Of a stretch of 64,000 nucleotides of DNA, positions 22,602-32,300 are shown in pieces. The stretch lies in assembly GCA_963576735.1 (NCBI GenBank), contig OY755173.1, positions 9,518,873-9,582,872 on the forward strand, read 5' to 3'. This stretch comes from Bedellia somnulentella (lineage: Eukaryota > Arthropoda > Insecta > Lepidoptera > Bedelliidae). Position 1 is the stretch's first letter, and each line of letters opens with the position of its first letter. The notes below the pieces were generated by a model. The model made no database searches. It was given only the letters and a program-made list of their open reading frames with translations, and had not been told where the DNA came from. Made by a program: the position numbers and the translations under genes.

Positions 22602-24509
22602 GTGTGGGCAGCGAATCTTCGCTTGCCCATATCTCGAGATATGGCCCCTCCGACGCCGCGCAAAATAATGAAGGCGAAGCCCAGGGTGAAGCCAATGAAA
22701 ATCACCGTGTTTATGGACCCTTATACAAAGGAGAAGAGGCTGGTGGCAGGGCCACCGTCTGCCGAACCTTCGACGGGGCATTCGTCCCCAGTTAGCTTCG
22801 TTAGTGAGGGCGAGGGCCTGCCTGTGTGGCCGCGCCCGAAGACCACTAACATCTCAATGTCCTTCGCTGAGCCACCAGCCTCGCCGGTGGCCGCACCCCA
22901 CCCAACAGATGTTCCGGGAGTCGGCTTCGCCGATCCTTCCTCTCTCCCTCCACTTCCCTCTTCCTTACCCCTTCAGGGGGGTAAGCGACCGGCCTCGGCC
23001 TCCCCTCAAAAGGACCCTCCGTCATCGCCGATGTCGGTCGGGTTCATGAGCTCGGGCTCCCGCTCGAGCTCTGACTCCCCCTCTCCCTCCCCGGCCCCCG
23101 TCCCTTCCCCTCGGCGCCTATCGCTCCCGTCGGTGACTTCGGCTTCTGGGACGCGAATTCAGCCCCGCACGGCGACTGCCTCGTATGCGGAGGCTGCTAA
23201 AAGAGTTGTCTCGCCAACCGCGACCGCCGCGACCGCCGCCAAAAGTGGGTTGTCGCCGCGACCCACCGCCCCCCGCGTAGGGCCCGCGGAACCCGCTCGG
23301 GGTAAGGCAACTCCACCAATCGTGGTGGATTGCCTCCCCGAGTGGACGCGACATTTCGCGGCCTTGAAGACCAGGCTTGGTCACGCTCCCAACGCGCGCC
23401 CCTTCGGTAAGGGGGTGCGCTTCACCCCCCGGTCTCCGGAGGAGTACCGCGAAATCGTGCGGTACCTCGACGAGGCCGCGAAGGCGAACAGTGCCATTTC
23501 ATGGTACTGTTACTCCCTCGTCGAGGACCGCCCCCACAAGGTGGGAATTCGCGGGCTCCCTCGGGACACACCCCCCGAGGCGATCGCCCAGGCGCTGTCG
23601 GAGATCGGATTTCCGACGGCGCTTGTGCGCCCCATTCCCCCCCGTAGGGACCGCCCCGGCTGCCTGTTCTTCGCGCAGCTTGAGGGCCGAATCCTCCCGG
23701 ACAGGCTGAGGGAGCTCTTTGCAATCAAGGAGCTCCTGTGCATGCCGGGCGTAACTGTTGAGGCCTGGAGGAGTCGCGGGGGGCCTGCGCAGTGTCATCG
23801 CTGCCAGGCCTTCGGTCACTCCTCCATTAACTGCCACAGGCCCATCAGGTGCGTGAGGTGCGGGCTTGGTCACCCTGCCGGTGACTGTCCGCGCCCCAAG
23901 GAGGATGCCCCCTCCTGCGCGAACTGCGGCGAGGGCCATACAGCGAATGATCGCCGCTGTAAGGCCTTCGTCCGCGAGGCGAGAAGGGCGGGCACTAAAA
24001 CCGCCCCGCCCGTCCCGCCTCCGCGACCGAAGGGGAAGCCCGAGGGACGGGAAAAAATCCCCGTCCCTCGTCCAGCGGTCCCAATCCCCCCTCCCCCAGC
24101 CAGGAATGAGGTGCCTGTAATCGCGGGCGCCTCGGGACTGATGGCGGAGGCAAACGGGCCCTCGGCCCGAAATAAACCCCCCGCGAGGCGCAGAAGGCGG
24201 AACCGTAAGGGGCCCGCCGCCCCTACGGCTCCACCACCACCCCCCCCGACGGCACAGCAGCCAGAAGCGGTTGCGACGGTCAAGGTGGCAGCCCCTGCTC
24301 CATCAGGGACAGACGTTGGACCAACAGGCCCAGCACCCTCCGTCCCTGCCGCATCGGTGTCGCCCCAAATGGCCTCCACATTACTTCGAATGATCGAAGT
24401 AATTAGGGAGGCCCTAGAGGCGACGCTGATGGGTAGAAGCCCAGTGCAGGCCCTGCGAAGGGCCTTGCACATTCTAATGGAGGCCATGGATCCGGTACAC
24501 GATGGGTAG
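22602..24509 (+). CDS. Jockey ORF1, nucleic-acid-binding Gag-like protein
   Basis: ORF1 proteins of Jockey-type LINEs coat the element RNA and take it to chromatin. The frame opens at 22602; the ATG at 22641 (MAPPTPRKIMKAKPRVKP) is the likelier start and gives 622 residues. The first 200 residues are rich in Pro and Ser. The middle has a PRE_C2HC-like segment (GIRGLPRDTPPEAIAQAL). About residues 385-440 hold three zinc knuckles: CHRCQAFGHSSINC, CVRCGLGHPAGDC and CANCGEGHTANDRRC. The tail is Pro- and Ala-rich. No internal stop is seen, and the codons are GC-rich. Confidence 0.88.
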   Translation: MWAANLRLPISRDMAPPTPRKIMKAKPRVKPMKITVFMDPYTKEKRLVAGPPSAEPSTGHSSPVSFVSEGEGLPVWPRPKTTNISMSFAEPPASPVAAPHPTDVPGVGFADPSSLPPLPSSLPLQGGKRPASASPQKDPPSSPMSVGFMSSGSRSSSDSPSPSPAPVPSPRRLSLPSVTSASGTRIQPRTATASYAEAAKRVVSPTATAATAAKSGLSPRPTAPRVGPAEPARGKATPPIVVDCLPEWTRHFAALKTRLGHAPNARPFGKGVRFTPRSPEEYREIVRYLDEAAKANSAISWYCYSLVEDRPHKVGIRGLPRDTPPEAIAQALSEIGFPTALVRPIPPRRDRPGCLFFAQLEGRILPDRLRELFAIKELLCMPGVTVEAWRSRGGPAQCHRCQAFGHSSINCHRPIRCVRCGLGHPAGDCPRPKEDAPSCANCGEGHTANDRRCKAFVREARRAGTKTAPPVPPPRPKGKPEGREKIPVPRPAVPIPPPPARNEVPVIAGASGLMAEANGPSARNKPPARRRRRNRKGPAAPTAPPPPPPTAQQPEAVATVKVAAPAPSGTDVGPTGPAPSVPAASVSPQMASTLLRMIEVIREALEATLMGRSPVQALRRALHILMEAMDPVHDG

Positions 24510-27318
24510 TACATCTCTACGCATTGTGTATTGGAATCCCGGCGGTATCAGGGGCCACATCCTAAGTCTCCGCACTTTGGTCCAGGAGCATGACGTCCAC
24601 ATCGTGCTCCTGGGGGAAACCAAGCTGAGACATAGCGAGGAGCTCCGCGTACCCAACTTCTTCGTGTACCGTAGGGACGAGGTCTCCCCGAGGGGTATTG
24701 CGTACCGAGGTACCGCAGTACTCGTAAGGAGAGACCTGGTGCATGAAGAGTTGGGACAGCCAGCCTTTAGCAGTGTCCGATCTATCGGAATACTGTTAAG
24801 GGCGGCCGACATGGAGCTCAAGGTGTACGCCGCCTACAAACCGCCTGATTGCCCCTTCTATCCCCAGGACATCCGGAACATAGTGGATGGCCGGACCGCC
24901 ACTGTGGTGTTAGGCGATTTCAACGCCAAGCATCCGCAGTGGAATTCGGCCACCTACAATTCGGCTGGGCGGGGACTGCTGAGGGATGCGGAGGACAACG
25001 ACTATACGGTCATTGCCCCCTGCACCCCGACGCACTACCCGGCCAACCCGAATCATCTTCCCGATGTCCTGGACATAGCTCTGCTGTCGGGGATAACATG
25101 CCCGACGGCGATCGAGGTGCTGTATGACGCCGACACGCAGCACCTCCCCGTTCTTCTGGCTCTCGGAATGAACGCTGATTTCCGGCATCCCCTTCCTCCC
25201 CGGGTCAAGATTGACTGGGGTGCATACTCCTCCAAAATGGAGGAGTTCCACCCAACGGGGGGGATATCGTGCGCCACCGACGTCGACGAGCTGGCCGAGG
25301 CTTTAGCTTCGGCCATCGCGTCGGCCAAGGATGGCGCAACAATAGCCCGGCCTCAGCCGGCTCTCGCGAGTCGTCACCTCCTGCCGGAGCATCTCCGGCG
25401 GAAGTTACGCGACAAGCGGGAGCTGCGCCGCCAATGGTCGCGTTCTCGCTGTCCGGTGCTGAAAAGGCAGCTGAATGCTATCACGTCCTTTATCAAGGAC
25501 GCGATAACGGAGTTCCGAGGGTGGACGTGGGAAAACCTCATTGAGAGAGCCTCTGAGGACGACGCCACCCTCTACCGGCTGAACTCTAAGCTCAGCCGGG
25601 CTCCGGCCCCGGTCTGTCCCATCTTCGACCGGGGTGGCAAACGCTGCTACTCAGCGTCGGACCGAGCCGCGATATTGGCGGATCATTTCGAGAGTCAATT
25701 CTCGCCTAACCCTGTCGTCGACGAAGAGCACAATAGCCTCGTGGAACGGCGGGTACAGCAGTTTTTGACCGACGACCGGATACCTCCGATCAGGGGGGAT
25801 GACTTCATCTCCCCCTCGGAGGTCCGGAAGTTGGTCAATAGCCTCAACAGGCGGAAGGCTCCCGGCCCCGACGGGATTCCCGTCGAGGCCCTAGTACAGC
25901 TCCCCCGTAGAGCCCTCGTCGCCATGACGAGGCTCTTTAACGGGATATTTCGTACGGGCCGATTCCCACCCTCCTGGAAGACCGGTAAGATTATTGTCTT
26001 ACCGAAGGAGGGAAAGGACCGGCGGCAGCCGAGCGGGTATCGACCCATCACTCTGCTGCCGCACATCGCGAAGCTGTTTGAGCGTCTGCTGTTGCGACGC
26101 CTTCGTCCCCACATTCAGCTGCGGGACGAACAACACGGCTTTCGCGACAGCCATAGTACGACGCTCCAGCTCGTGAGGGTAGTCGAACACCTCTCCTCCG
26201 AGATGAACAGGGGACGCTACACGGTCGCCGTCTTTCTAGACATAGAAAGAGCGTTCGACCGTGTGTGGCATAGCGGGGCCCTGTTCAAACTCTTGGAGGC
26301 GGGGGTGCCGCCGGCATATGTGAGGATCATCGCCTCCTTTTTGGAGGGGAGGTCCTTCTATGTGTCGGTGGAGGACGCCCGGTCCGAGGTGAAGCCGATC
26401 CGTGCGGGAACTCCCCAGGGGAGCTGTGTCTCTCCACTGCTGTACGCGCTGTACACCAACGACATCCCCACCCTCGAGGGTAACACCCTATACGAGGGTG
26501 AGGAGGACGTTACGCTGGCGCTCTACGCCGACGACAGCGCCTTCTTCGCCTCCTCTCGTCGGCCCCGGGTAGCGGTTGCCAAGATGCAACGTGTCCTGGA
26601 CCTTCTGCCGGCTTGGCTTGGTCGGTGGAGGACGGCCGTCAACGTCGGGAAGACGGCCGCCCTGATCACCAGGGTGAGACGGCCGACCGGGCTCGCGCCG
26701 CTTACGTTAGGCGGCGAGAGCATCGAGTGGCAGACCTCGGTCGAGTACCTGGGCTGCAAGATCGACCGCAACCTCCGTATGGGGTCTATGGTGGACCACG
26801 TCCGCCATAGAGCCCTCGGGGCCCGGTCGGTCTTGCGGCCGGTGCTCGACTCCGGCCTGCCACTACGAGCCAAACTGCGTATATACAAAATGTATATACG
26901 CTCCCGCCTGACGTACGCGGCGCCGGCCTGGTATGGCCTACTCTCAGCCCAGAACAAGCAACGCTTGCAGAGGGTTCAGAACATGGTGCTCCGCCAATTT
27001 GTGAAAGCCGGGCGGTACGTGCGTAATAGCACGATCCACCGTGATCTCCGGGTCGAGACCGTGGAGGAATTCGTGGTGGGGTTGACCCGTCGTCTGTTCG
27101 ACCGGGCGGACAACTGCCGCCACGAGCACCTCCGCGGAATCGCCCCGCTACACGCACGACCGCCCGACGGGCGACCGCTGCCTCGGGAACTCGCGCGCTC
27201 CCCGGAGTCGCAAGACACGCGACCCCGGGGACCGCCCCTTCCACCGCCGACTGCCCCGACGTCAGTCCCGAGGGTGAGGTGCGTAACGCGTATCCTCACC
27301 CTCCCTCACCCTCCTTAG
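24502..27318 (+). CDS. Jockey ORF2, endonuclease and reverse transcriptase
   Basis: ORF2 nicks target DNA and copies the element RNA at the nick. It has 938 residues. The N-terminal APE-like endonuclease shows YWNPGGIRGH, GETKLR, LGDFNAKHPQWNS and, near residue 213, DTQHLPV where SDH is usual. The RT spans about residues 430-760, with KAPGPDGIPVEAL, FLDIERAFDRVWH (Asp near 580), GTPQGSCVSPLLYALYTNDI and YADDSAFF (YADD at 675-678). The C-terminus has no clear zinc knuckle. Its ATG overlaps the ORF1 stop in ATGGGTAG (24502-24509), which suggests termination-reinitiation or a similar coupling. The frame is open throughout. The SDH to TQH change may impair the endonuclease. Confidence 0.9.
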   Translation: MGSTSLRIVYWNPGGIRGHILSLRTLVQEHDVHIVLLGETKLRHSEELRVPNFFVYRRDEVSPRGIAYRGTAVLVRRDLVHEELGQPAFSSVRSIGILLRAADMELKVYAAYKPPDCPFYPQDIRNIVDGRTATVVLGDFNAKHPQWNSATYNSAGRGLLRDAEDNDYTVIAPCTPTHYPANPNHLPDVLDIALLSGITCPTAIEVLYDADTQHLPVLLALGMNADFRHPLPPRVKIDWGAYSSKMEEFHPTGGISCATDVDELAEALASAIASAKDGATIARPQPALASRHLLPEHLRRKLRDKRELRRQWSRSRCPVLKRQLNAITSFIKDAITEFRGWTWENLIERASEDDATLYRLNSKLSRAPAPVCPIFDRGGKRCYSASDRAAILADHFESQFSPNPVVDEEHNSLVERRVQQFLTDDRIPPIRGDDFISPSEVRKLVNSLNRRKAPGPDGIPVEALVQLPRRALVAMTRLFNGIFRTGRFPPSWKTGKIIVLPKEGKDRRQPSGYRPITLLPHIAKLFERLLLRRLRPHIQLRDEQHGFRDSHSTTLQLVRVVEHLSSEMNRGRYTVAVFLDIERAFDRVWHSGALFKLLEAGVPPAYVRIIASFLEGRSFYVSVEDARSEVKPIRAGTPQGSCVSPLLYALYTNDIPTLEGNTLYEGEEDVTLALYADDSAFFASSRRPRVAVAKMQRVLDLLPAWLGRWRTAVNVGKTAALITRVRRPTGLAPLTLGGESIEWQTSVEYLGCKIDRNLRMGSMVDHVRHRALGARSVLRPVLDSGLPLRAKLRIYKMYIRSRLTYAAPAWYGLLSAQNKQRLQRVQNMVLRQFVKAGRYVRNSTIHRDLRVETVEEFVVGLTRRLFDRADNCRHEHLRGIAPLHARPPDGRPLPRELARSPESQDTRPRGPPLPPPTAPTSVPRVRCVTRILTLPHPP

Positions 27319-27429
27319 TGGCTAATCCCCAATAGGGATAGCCACCCCTCCCCTATATCGCCTGGGGAGGTGCCCAAAGACCGGGGGGGACGTTCCCCCC
27401 CGAGACGAAGTTGGCCCATGGGGGAAACC

Positions 27430-27660
27430 CCGACGCCTGTCCCGCGCGTGCCGAGCCTGGTGTTCAGAGCCGCGTGGAAGGTCCTCTAAGGCACGTACAC
27501 GCAGTCGTACCGGTCCGCGAGCGCGGCCAGCAGTGGGTTGTTGCTGGCGCGCACCCGACACAGCAGCGAGGCGGCCCGCTTGCGCATCGTGGCATGGAAG
27601 CAGTCCGTGCGGGCCTCCGCAAACATGCCTGACGCGCTGCAGTGCCGGGGCAGCCGCAAC
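27430..27660 (-). pseudogene. CR1-like LINE ORF2, C-terminal fragment
   Basis: On the minus strand the text reads CSASGMFAEARTDCF, then ATMRKRAASLLCRVRASNNP, then ADRYDCVYVP and a stop near 27485. The same C-terminal order occurs at 33783 and 61238. It is cut at 27655-27660, where sequence turns AT-rich. This is the end of a 5'-truncated LINE that adjoins the Jockey 3' end. Confidence 0.7.
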
Positions 27661-28469
27661 AAAGCAAAATATTACAACTACTATAAAGTTTACAAATTCG
27701 GTATGCAAAGTTTTACAAAATTGTGCTGATTACGAAACCATTTCGAGATATTTTGTTGTTAAAACATATTTTCTTGAAATTAAATCGAATAAAGCTAAGA
27801 TGAATATTATTTTAACAAAAAACTGTAACAGTATTTGACCTTCCGCGTTAATTTAAAGACATTCGTTTTACAGTTTATTAATAAAATATCGAAAATCATA
27901 GGTTTGTTTAGTATAATATCGTAATAATTTTATTTGAGATCACAAATTCGTGAAATGTTTTGCAATCAGCAACATAAACATTTCGCTTTATTTGCATGTT
28001 GCTACGTGATATTTTCTATCGATGACGTCATTAACTACAAAAGTTAAACAATCTTTAAAAAATCATAACTTTGCAATTACTCATTTAAAATGATAAATAT
28101 TCAAATTAGTCTTTTATTTTCGTGTTGGCTATCGAATAAAAATATTTAATAAATACCAAAAAAAAACTTTGCATACCGAATTGGCGAAAATGAGAAATAC
28201 GTGATTTTTTATCAATTTTAATAGGAATCCGCCATACTAATTTCACGCATAAACACTCGTTGTAATTTTTTTTTGGTCTCGCTTGACGTCTTTGTATTGT
28301 CAATCTATAAGCGTGTAAGTATAGCATACTAAATCTATGGGGAAAACTAAGTTTAAATACTACATTTATGACTTTAAATTTTGTGACTACACACAAGTCT
28401 ATATTTTAGTTTACTCTACTCATAAAATCTATTATTTTTTTGTATGGAATCACAAGAAAAACTACATAC
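27661..28469. other. FAR intron, nothing recognised
   Basis: AT-rich intron DNA with an inverted-repeat hint: TTCGGTATGCAAAGTTTTAC at 27697 is matched inverted near 28158 (AACTTTGCATACCGAATTGG). No gene is recognised. Confidence 0.45.
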
Positions 28470-28665
28470 AAACATATATTTACGCTCACAAATCTCAAAA
28501 AGGGGTAGCCAATAGCCATAGCTTCGGAATTAGAAATTATTGAGCCACTTTTGGAATTTGAGTGGGGAAAAGATTGTTGAATGAAGGTTTCCAACCGCTT
28601 AGCTCAACAATCACACTAAAATGCCTGCATAAAGAAATGGGTTAGCGCTTTTAGTAATTAACACT
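28470..28665 (-). repeat. RTE-tailed SINE, diverged copy
   Basis: The reversed family order is visible (ACGCTCACAAATCTC, AAAAAGGGGTAGCC, GAGTGGGGAAAAGATTG), with gaps and substitutions. It ends just before the FAR exon at 28684. Confidence 0.6.
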
Positions 28666-28683
28666 TTAGTAGTTTATACTTAC

Positions 28684-28867
28684 ATCCTTTTCTTTCGCAA
28701 CACAGTCAAGACCACATCAGCCAGCAGAGCAGGGATTTGATGAAGGAAAAACGTGTAGAGTCGATACAGAAACATGTTTGTGGTAGTATATGCATAAAAG
28801 GGCCATATCATTTTAGGGCTTTCATATTTGAACTTACATAATCTGAAACCATGATTTATTAATTGAC
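28684..28867 (-). CDS. FAR exon (SPKMIWPFY, HQIPALLAD)
   Basis: The acceptor is TTTCTTTCCAG at 28868-28869 and the donor GAT-GTAAGT at 28682-28683. The frame reads QLINHGFRLC, SPKMIWPFYAYTTTNMFLY, FLHQIPALLADVVL and RKKRM. It is the segment before the FAR_C-like end in insect FARs. The phase matches both the 29647 exon (A+GT, Ser) and the 19694 exon (AT+G, Met). No lesion is seen. Confidence 0.82.
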
Positions 28868-28984
28868 CTGGAAAGAAAGATATCAACGAATTAATTTGAC
28901 GATATCCGTGGTCGACTGAAGGAGACTAGCCTCTTAGTCGGAGCAACAGTTATGTGATGAGTAATTAATGATTATTTCTTAGTC

Positions 28985-29110
28985 TTGGAAGTTATATACA
29001 TTTGTACTATATAATATTAAATGTTTGTTGAGTATCCCATAATACAAGTTCAACTTAGTTTGAGGTTAACTTAATCTGTGTATAATATGTCCGTATATTT
29101 ATATATTATT
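28985..29110 (+). repeat. tRNA-derived SINE type 3, 3' part
   Basis: GTATCCCATAATACAAGTTC, AACTTAGTTTGAGGTTAACT and TGTGTATAATATGTCC match the tail of the SINE at 776-988 in the opposite orientation. The tRNA-like head is missing. Confidence 0.6.
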
Positions 29111-29646
29111 TATTTATAGTCATCTCAGAGATTATAGGTTTATCCTACTATACTATACTATGCCATTAAATTCTTGTAAACTTTTCAAGTAAGAGTAAGT
29201 AATATTTTCTAAGACTTTCACGATTGCACATTATAATTAAAACAACTATTAAATTTCGGATATTTTAATCGCGTGTTATTACATGTTTTTTTAAAGCCCG
29301 ACGTTTCAAAAACTTTTCAGTTATCATGGTCACGGGAAGACCGAGGTGTTATTTGTCATTATACAGTACTATAAAATTATTAATACTAACTACCTTCCCA
29401 AAATTTAAGTTACATTTGCGTTTTTTTTGTACTATGTAAATATTAAATGTTATGTATATGTAGCGTATAAATAGTGTTTGTATGTATTTTTTATGTTTGA
29501 AAAATTAGCAGTGCATTGTTAAACTAAATTTGTGTTGTCGGTTATTTTACTATTCAAAATGATATCTAGATCCAAGGGCAACTACAATTAATCAAAGCAT
29601 TTAAAAGTGTTTTTTTTTAAGTTGAGTGACGTATTTTTTTACTTAC

Positions 29647-29839
29647 TCCATGTAAGCGGCTGCCGCATTCCACTCAAAGTGTATATTTTGGGATCTTCAC
29701 CTTTTCTTTTGGTCTCCATCGTCTCCCAAGAAGCTGCAATCGTCAAGTTATTAACAAAATCAACGGTTACTATATTTTAATTAGAATTGCCGTTCAAATA
29801 CAGCGCGTGTATTGCACCTACACCGACTCCAAGGATCAA
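29647..29839 (-). pseudogene. FAR exon (GVGVGAIHALYL, VDFVNN) with in-frame stop
   Basis: The acceptor is TTATTTTCAG at 29840-29841 and the donor TGGA-GTAAGT at 29645-29646. The frame reads LILGVGVGAIHALYLNGNSN, then TAA at 29777-29779, then NIVTVDFVNNLTIAASWE and finally SGMRQPLTW. Both sides of the stop match insect FARs in the same frame, so the stop looks like a point lesion. The exon enters in phase 0, while the preceding exon leaves in phase 2. A tRNA-derived SINE begins only about 10 bp upstream of the acceptor. Confidence 0.75.
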
Positions 29840-29850
29840 CTGAAAATAAA

Positions 29851-30195
29851 ATTTGAATGTTTTTTTTTTGTTCATGAAAACTTCATGTGGGGATTATTAC
29901 TAATAAATAAAGGAAAGAAAAATTTCGATACCGGCGAGGATCGAACCCGCGACCTCGGGTATACGCCCCCGTCGCTCTGCCTTTTAATAATTTTAAATAA
30001 ATTTAAAAATTACAATATTTTAGATACACATTGCATAGGCGAAGTTGTATAGTTTGATGTCCTTAATCGATTTGAATATGAAAATGGTATCTTTTAAAAA
30101 CTAGGTCTAGGCCAATTGAGCTACAGTGTCTGGCTACAGGCTACCAGTGCGAAATTCTTCTATCCTTTGTTTGTTTTACACTTTTAAGTAGTGTA
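29851..30195 (-). repeat. tRNA-derived SINE type 1, interrupted
   Basis: The tail (TTCATGTGGGGATTATTACT) and tRNA-like body (CGAGGATCGAACCCGCGACC) run to 29984. The rest (GAGCTACAGTGTCTGGC, CCAGTGCGAAATTCTTC) resumes at about 30113. A foldback remnant sits in the gap. Confidence 0.75.
29985..30112. mobile_element. Truncated GGCCTAGACC foldback element
   Basis: It matches the right arm of the foldback at 11927-12493 (TACAATATTTTAGATA, TAGTTTGATGTCCTTAATCG, CTAGGTCTAGGCC). It ends before AATT within the SINE word CCAATTGAG, consistent with AATT as target. The left arm is lost. Confidence 0.7.
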
Positions 30196-30451
30196 ACTTT
30201 TATGCTTAGATCCTACCATAACACATGCATTACAGATTTAAAAATGATACTTTTGTCAGATTTATAGGATAATAGGCATAAACAAGTAAGGATTTTCAAG
30301 ATAACAAAATAAAATTAATGGTTGTGAAATTCGTATAATCGCCAAGACTCATTCATTGATCTTACATACCAAACCTGACTACGCTATGGAAAACTCCTGT
30401 CGGGTGGCTGCAACGACATTGGCCAAGTAGTACTTAAATAGAAATTAAAAC

Positions 30452-30691
30452 GTACATATACTCACGGCCATAAATCCAAAAAATGAGAAGCCAGAGCTTC
30501 TTAGCTAAAAACTCCTGATCCCCATTTAGAAGATGATAGGGGACAAGATGGTAGGAATAAAGTATCGTCGGTGATGGGTCTCTAACCCAATCACCCAAAA
30601 ACCACTTCAAAAGCCCCATACCCTTTGGTGCCTCTTACGATACCCGTGGGTAGTAAGGGGTTGTGATATTCTAAGCCGGCACTACACGACA
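30452..30691 (-). repeat. RTE-tailed SINE copy
   Basis: A reversed full-length copy from ACATATACTCACGGCCATAA to CTAAGCCGGCACTACACGAC, moderately diverged. Confidence 0.75.
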
Positions 30692-31116
30692 TCTAAGCCT
30701 TTTAAATTAAAACAACTTTTGACTTTTGGGATAATTAATCGCGTGTTTTAATTACACGGTTTTGTAAAATGACAAATAACACCTCAGTCATCCCGTGATC
30801 ATCATAACTGAAAGGTTTTCGAAACGTCGGGCTTTAAAAAATCATGTAATAACACGCGATTTAATATCTAAAAGTCAATAGCTGTTTTAATTATAATGTG
30901 CAATCGTGAAAGTCTTAGAAAATACTATCTGAACCACACATTTACCTACTGCAAGCTACACAATACTTTAAACTTATTCTGGCTCATATAGATAAAGCAA
31001 AATCTCACTCCGCTAAGCCGTTTGAGAGATTTTACTATTAAGATCGAATTTAAGAGATATTTTACAAAAAAACATACGACAAGCACTTCTTCCGAAGCTA
31101 ATTAAATCAAACTTAC
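30692..31116. other. FAR intron with a short inverted repeat
   Basis: ATTAATCGCGTGTTTTAATTAC at 30733 onwards and its complement near 30845 flank AAGGTTTTCGAAACGTCGGG. A related unit is at about 29265-29350 (ATCGCGTGTTATTACATG, AAAGCCCGACGTTTC). It is a probable MITE fragment. No exon was recognised. Confidence 0.45.
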
Positions 31117-31186
31117 GCCACACTGGTGCCAAAAACGTTTCCCTGATTAATCCAACCAGGAATCGGTTCTCTATATGATGAAATCA
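31117..31186 (-). CDS. FAR exon (ISSYREPIPGW)
   Basis: A 70-nt exon with acceptor TTTGTTTCAG at 31187-31188 and donor GTGGC-GTAAGT at 31115-31116. It reads VISSYREPIPGWINQGNVFG. The phase matches the upstream segment ending RPAV (split Val codon). It does not match the next exon at 29839 by one nucleotide. Confidence 0.78.
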
Positions 31187-31245
31187 CTGAAACAAACAAA
31201 ATAAATTAATTAATATTACATCCTTTTTATGTTTCTTTTTTACTA

Positions 31246-32002
31246 ACTATACTTATAATAAATCTGTAGAGATAAATTCTGTACATGAAATATATTTCGA
31301 TATCGAACGATCGGGGGCTGATTAGTGATTGATACTGATGCCAAAAATACAATCAGTAAAATTTTTGCCTGTCTGTCTGTCGGTTTGTATGTTCCTTATG
31401 GAAATAAAAACTACACGACGGATTTCAACTTTACTTGGTACATTTACTTTTCAGTCTCCTGGGCAAGTTTTAATTTGCTTTTTAGCAGAGTACTGAAGGG
31501 GAATTTTGGAAAATTTTGGAAAAACAGGAGAAGTTACTCCATTGTTTAAGCTTCCGTCACGTGTGCAGCCTTAATGGTTAAAGTTACATAGAAACTATTT
31601 ATTACGGAAATATTCCACATGAAATTGTCTAAAAAATATCCCCAAAACAGCATATATCTATCTTTTCTGGTTAACTCACAATAACACGAGTAATTCCTGA
31701 TAGCATAGCAGTTCAGAGAATTCTGATTATATTTGTTTACTCTTACTTTTATAATACTCTCACTCATTTGTAATTTGAAAAAGTTTTCATCATATATATA
31801 TATGAGTATATGTATGATAAGTTTGTAAATCTGATTGTTTGCAAGGGCTTATTTTCGCTTCACAATCTCTAACCTTCACTATTTAGGAGTGCTATAAGTT
31901 CTTATCATTGCGCTAAATTTCACAAAGGGCGAGCAGTGATTGAAGAAACATGAGATATTTTTAAAACTAAGCTACCCGTGCAAAGCTGCGCCAATCCACT
32001 AG
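31246..32002 (+). mobile_element. Non-autonomous Helitron
   Basis: The third member of the 7400/19785 family, here on the plus strand. It starts ACTATACTTATAATAAATC (first base changed) and ends CAATCCA-CTAG before T. It is 757 bp and non-coding. Confidence 0.75.
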
Positions 32003-32209
32003 TTATTATATAAAAAAATGGATTGTATAATTTCTCAATAAGTAATTTGTACTTAGCTCCTGATTAAGTTGATTATCCGAAATTAAGATTTATTTTTATT
32101 CAAAAATCAAGACTCGGAGACTCAAACGTTCACGGCGAATATCCCCGAAGGGGTTGGCAGAGGTACTAATACTTCTGGACATCACGTAACTTTGTCACCT
32201 GGTGTTCAG

Positions 32210-32300
32210 AGCACCCACGTTTTGCATGGACAGTGTACTCACGTGATAGGGGGCAGACCTATCGCCGTTTTGTACGAATACACTGTCATATAGTATAAGA
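32210..32300 (+). repeat. Dispersed repeat fragment
   Basis: This matches the block at 4590-4690 (TTTTGCATGGACAGTGTACT, GTGATAGGGGGCAG, TATCGCCGTTTTGTACGAAT). Confidence 0.55.

Larger units (their letters stand above)
22345..27430 (+). mobile_element. Near-complete Jockey-clade LINE
   Basis: A roughly 5-kb non-LTR retrotransposon with a GC-rich 5' UTR and two long intact ORFs overlapping by 8 bp. Its GC content is far above that of the surrounding DNA. The 5' boundary is placed near the CATACGTGGTGGTGGTGACG block, where GC content rises. The 3' boundary is unclear because no poly(A) is visible and a CR1-like fragment follows. It lies in a FAR intron, antisense to FAR. Clade is judged from the APE and RT motifs, the zinc knuckles and the overlapping ORF layout. 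Confidence 0.85.

Noticed and set aside
22426..24514. Long frames on other frames and strands over Jockey ORF1
   Set aside because: These are by-products of the high GC content of ORF1; none has motifs, and the zinc knuckles and Jockey layout support the plus frame.
26523..27244. Minus-strand frames of 144 and 152 codons over the Jockey RT
   Set aside because: They mirror the RT coding sequence and have no recognisable domain.
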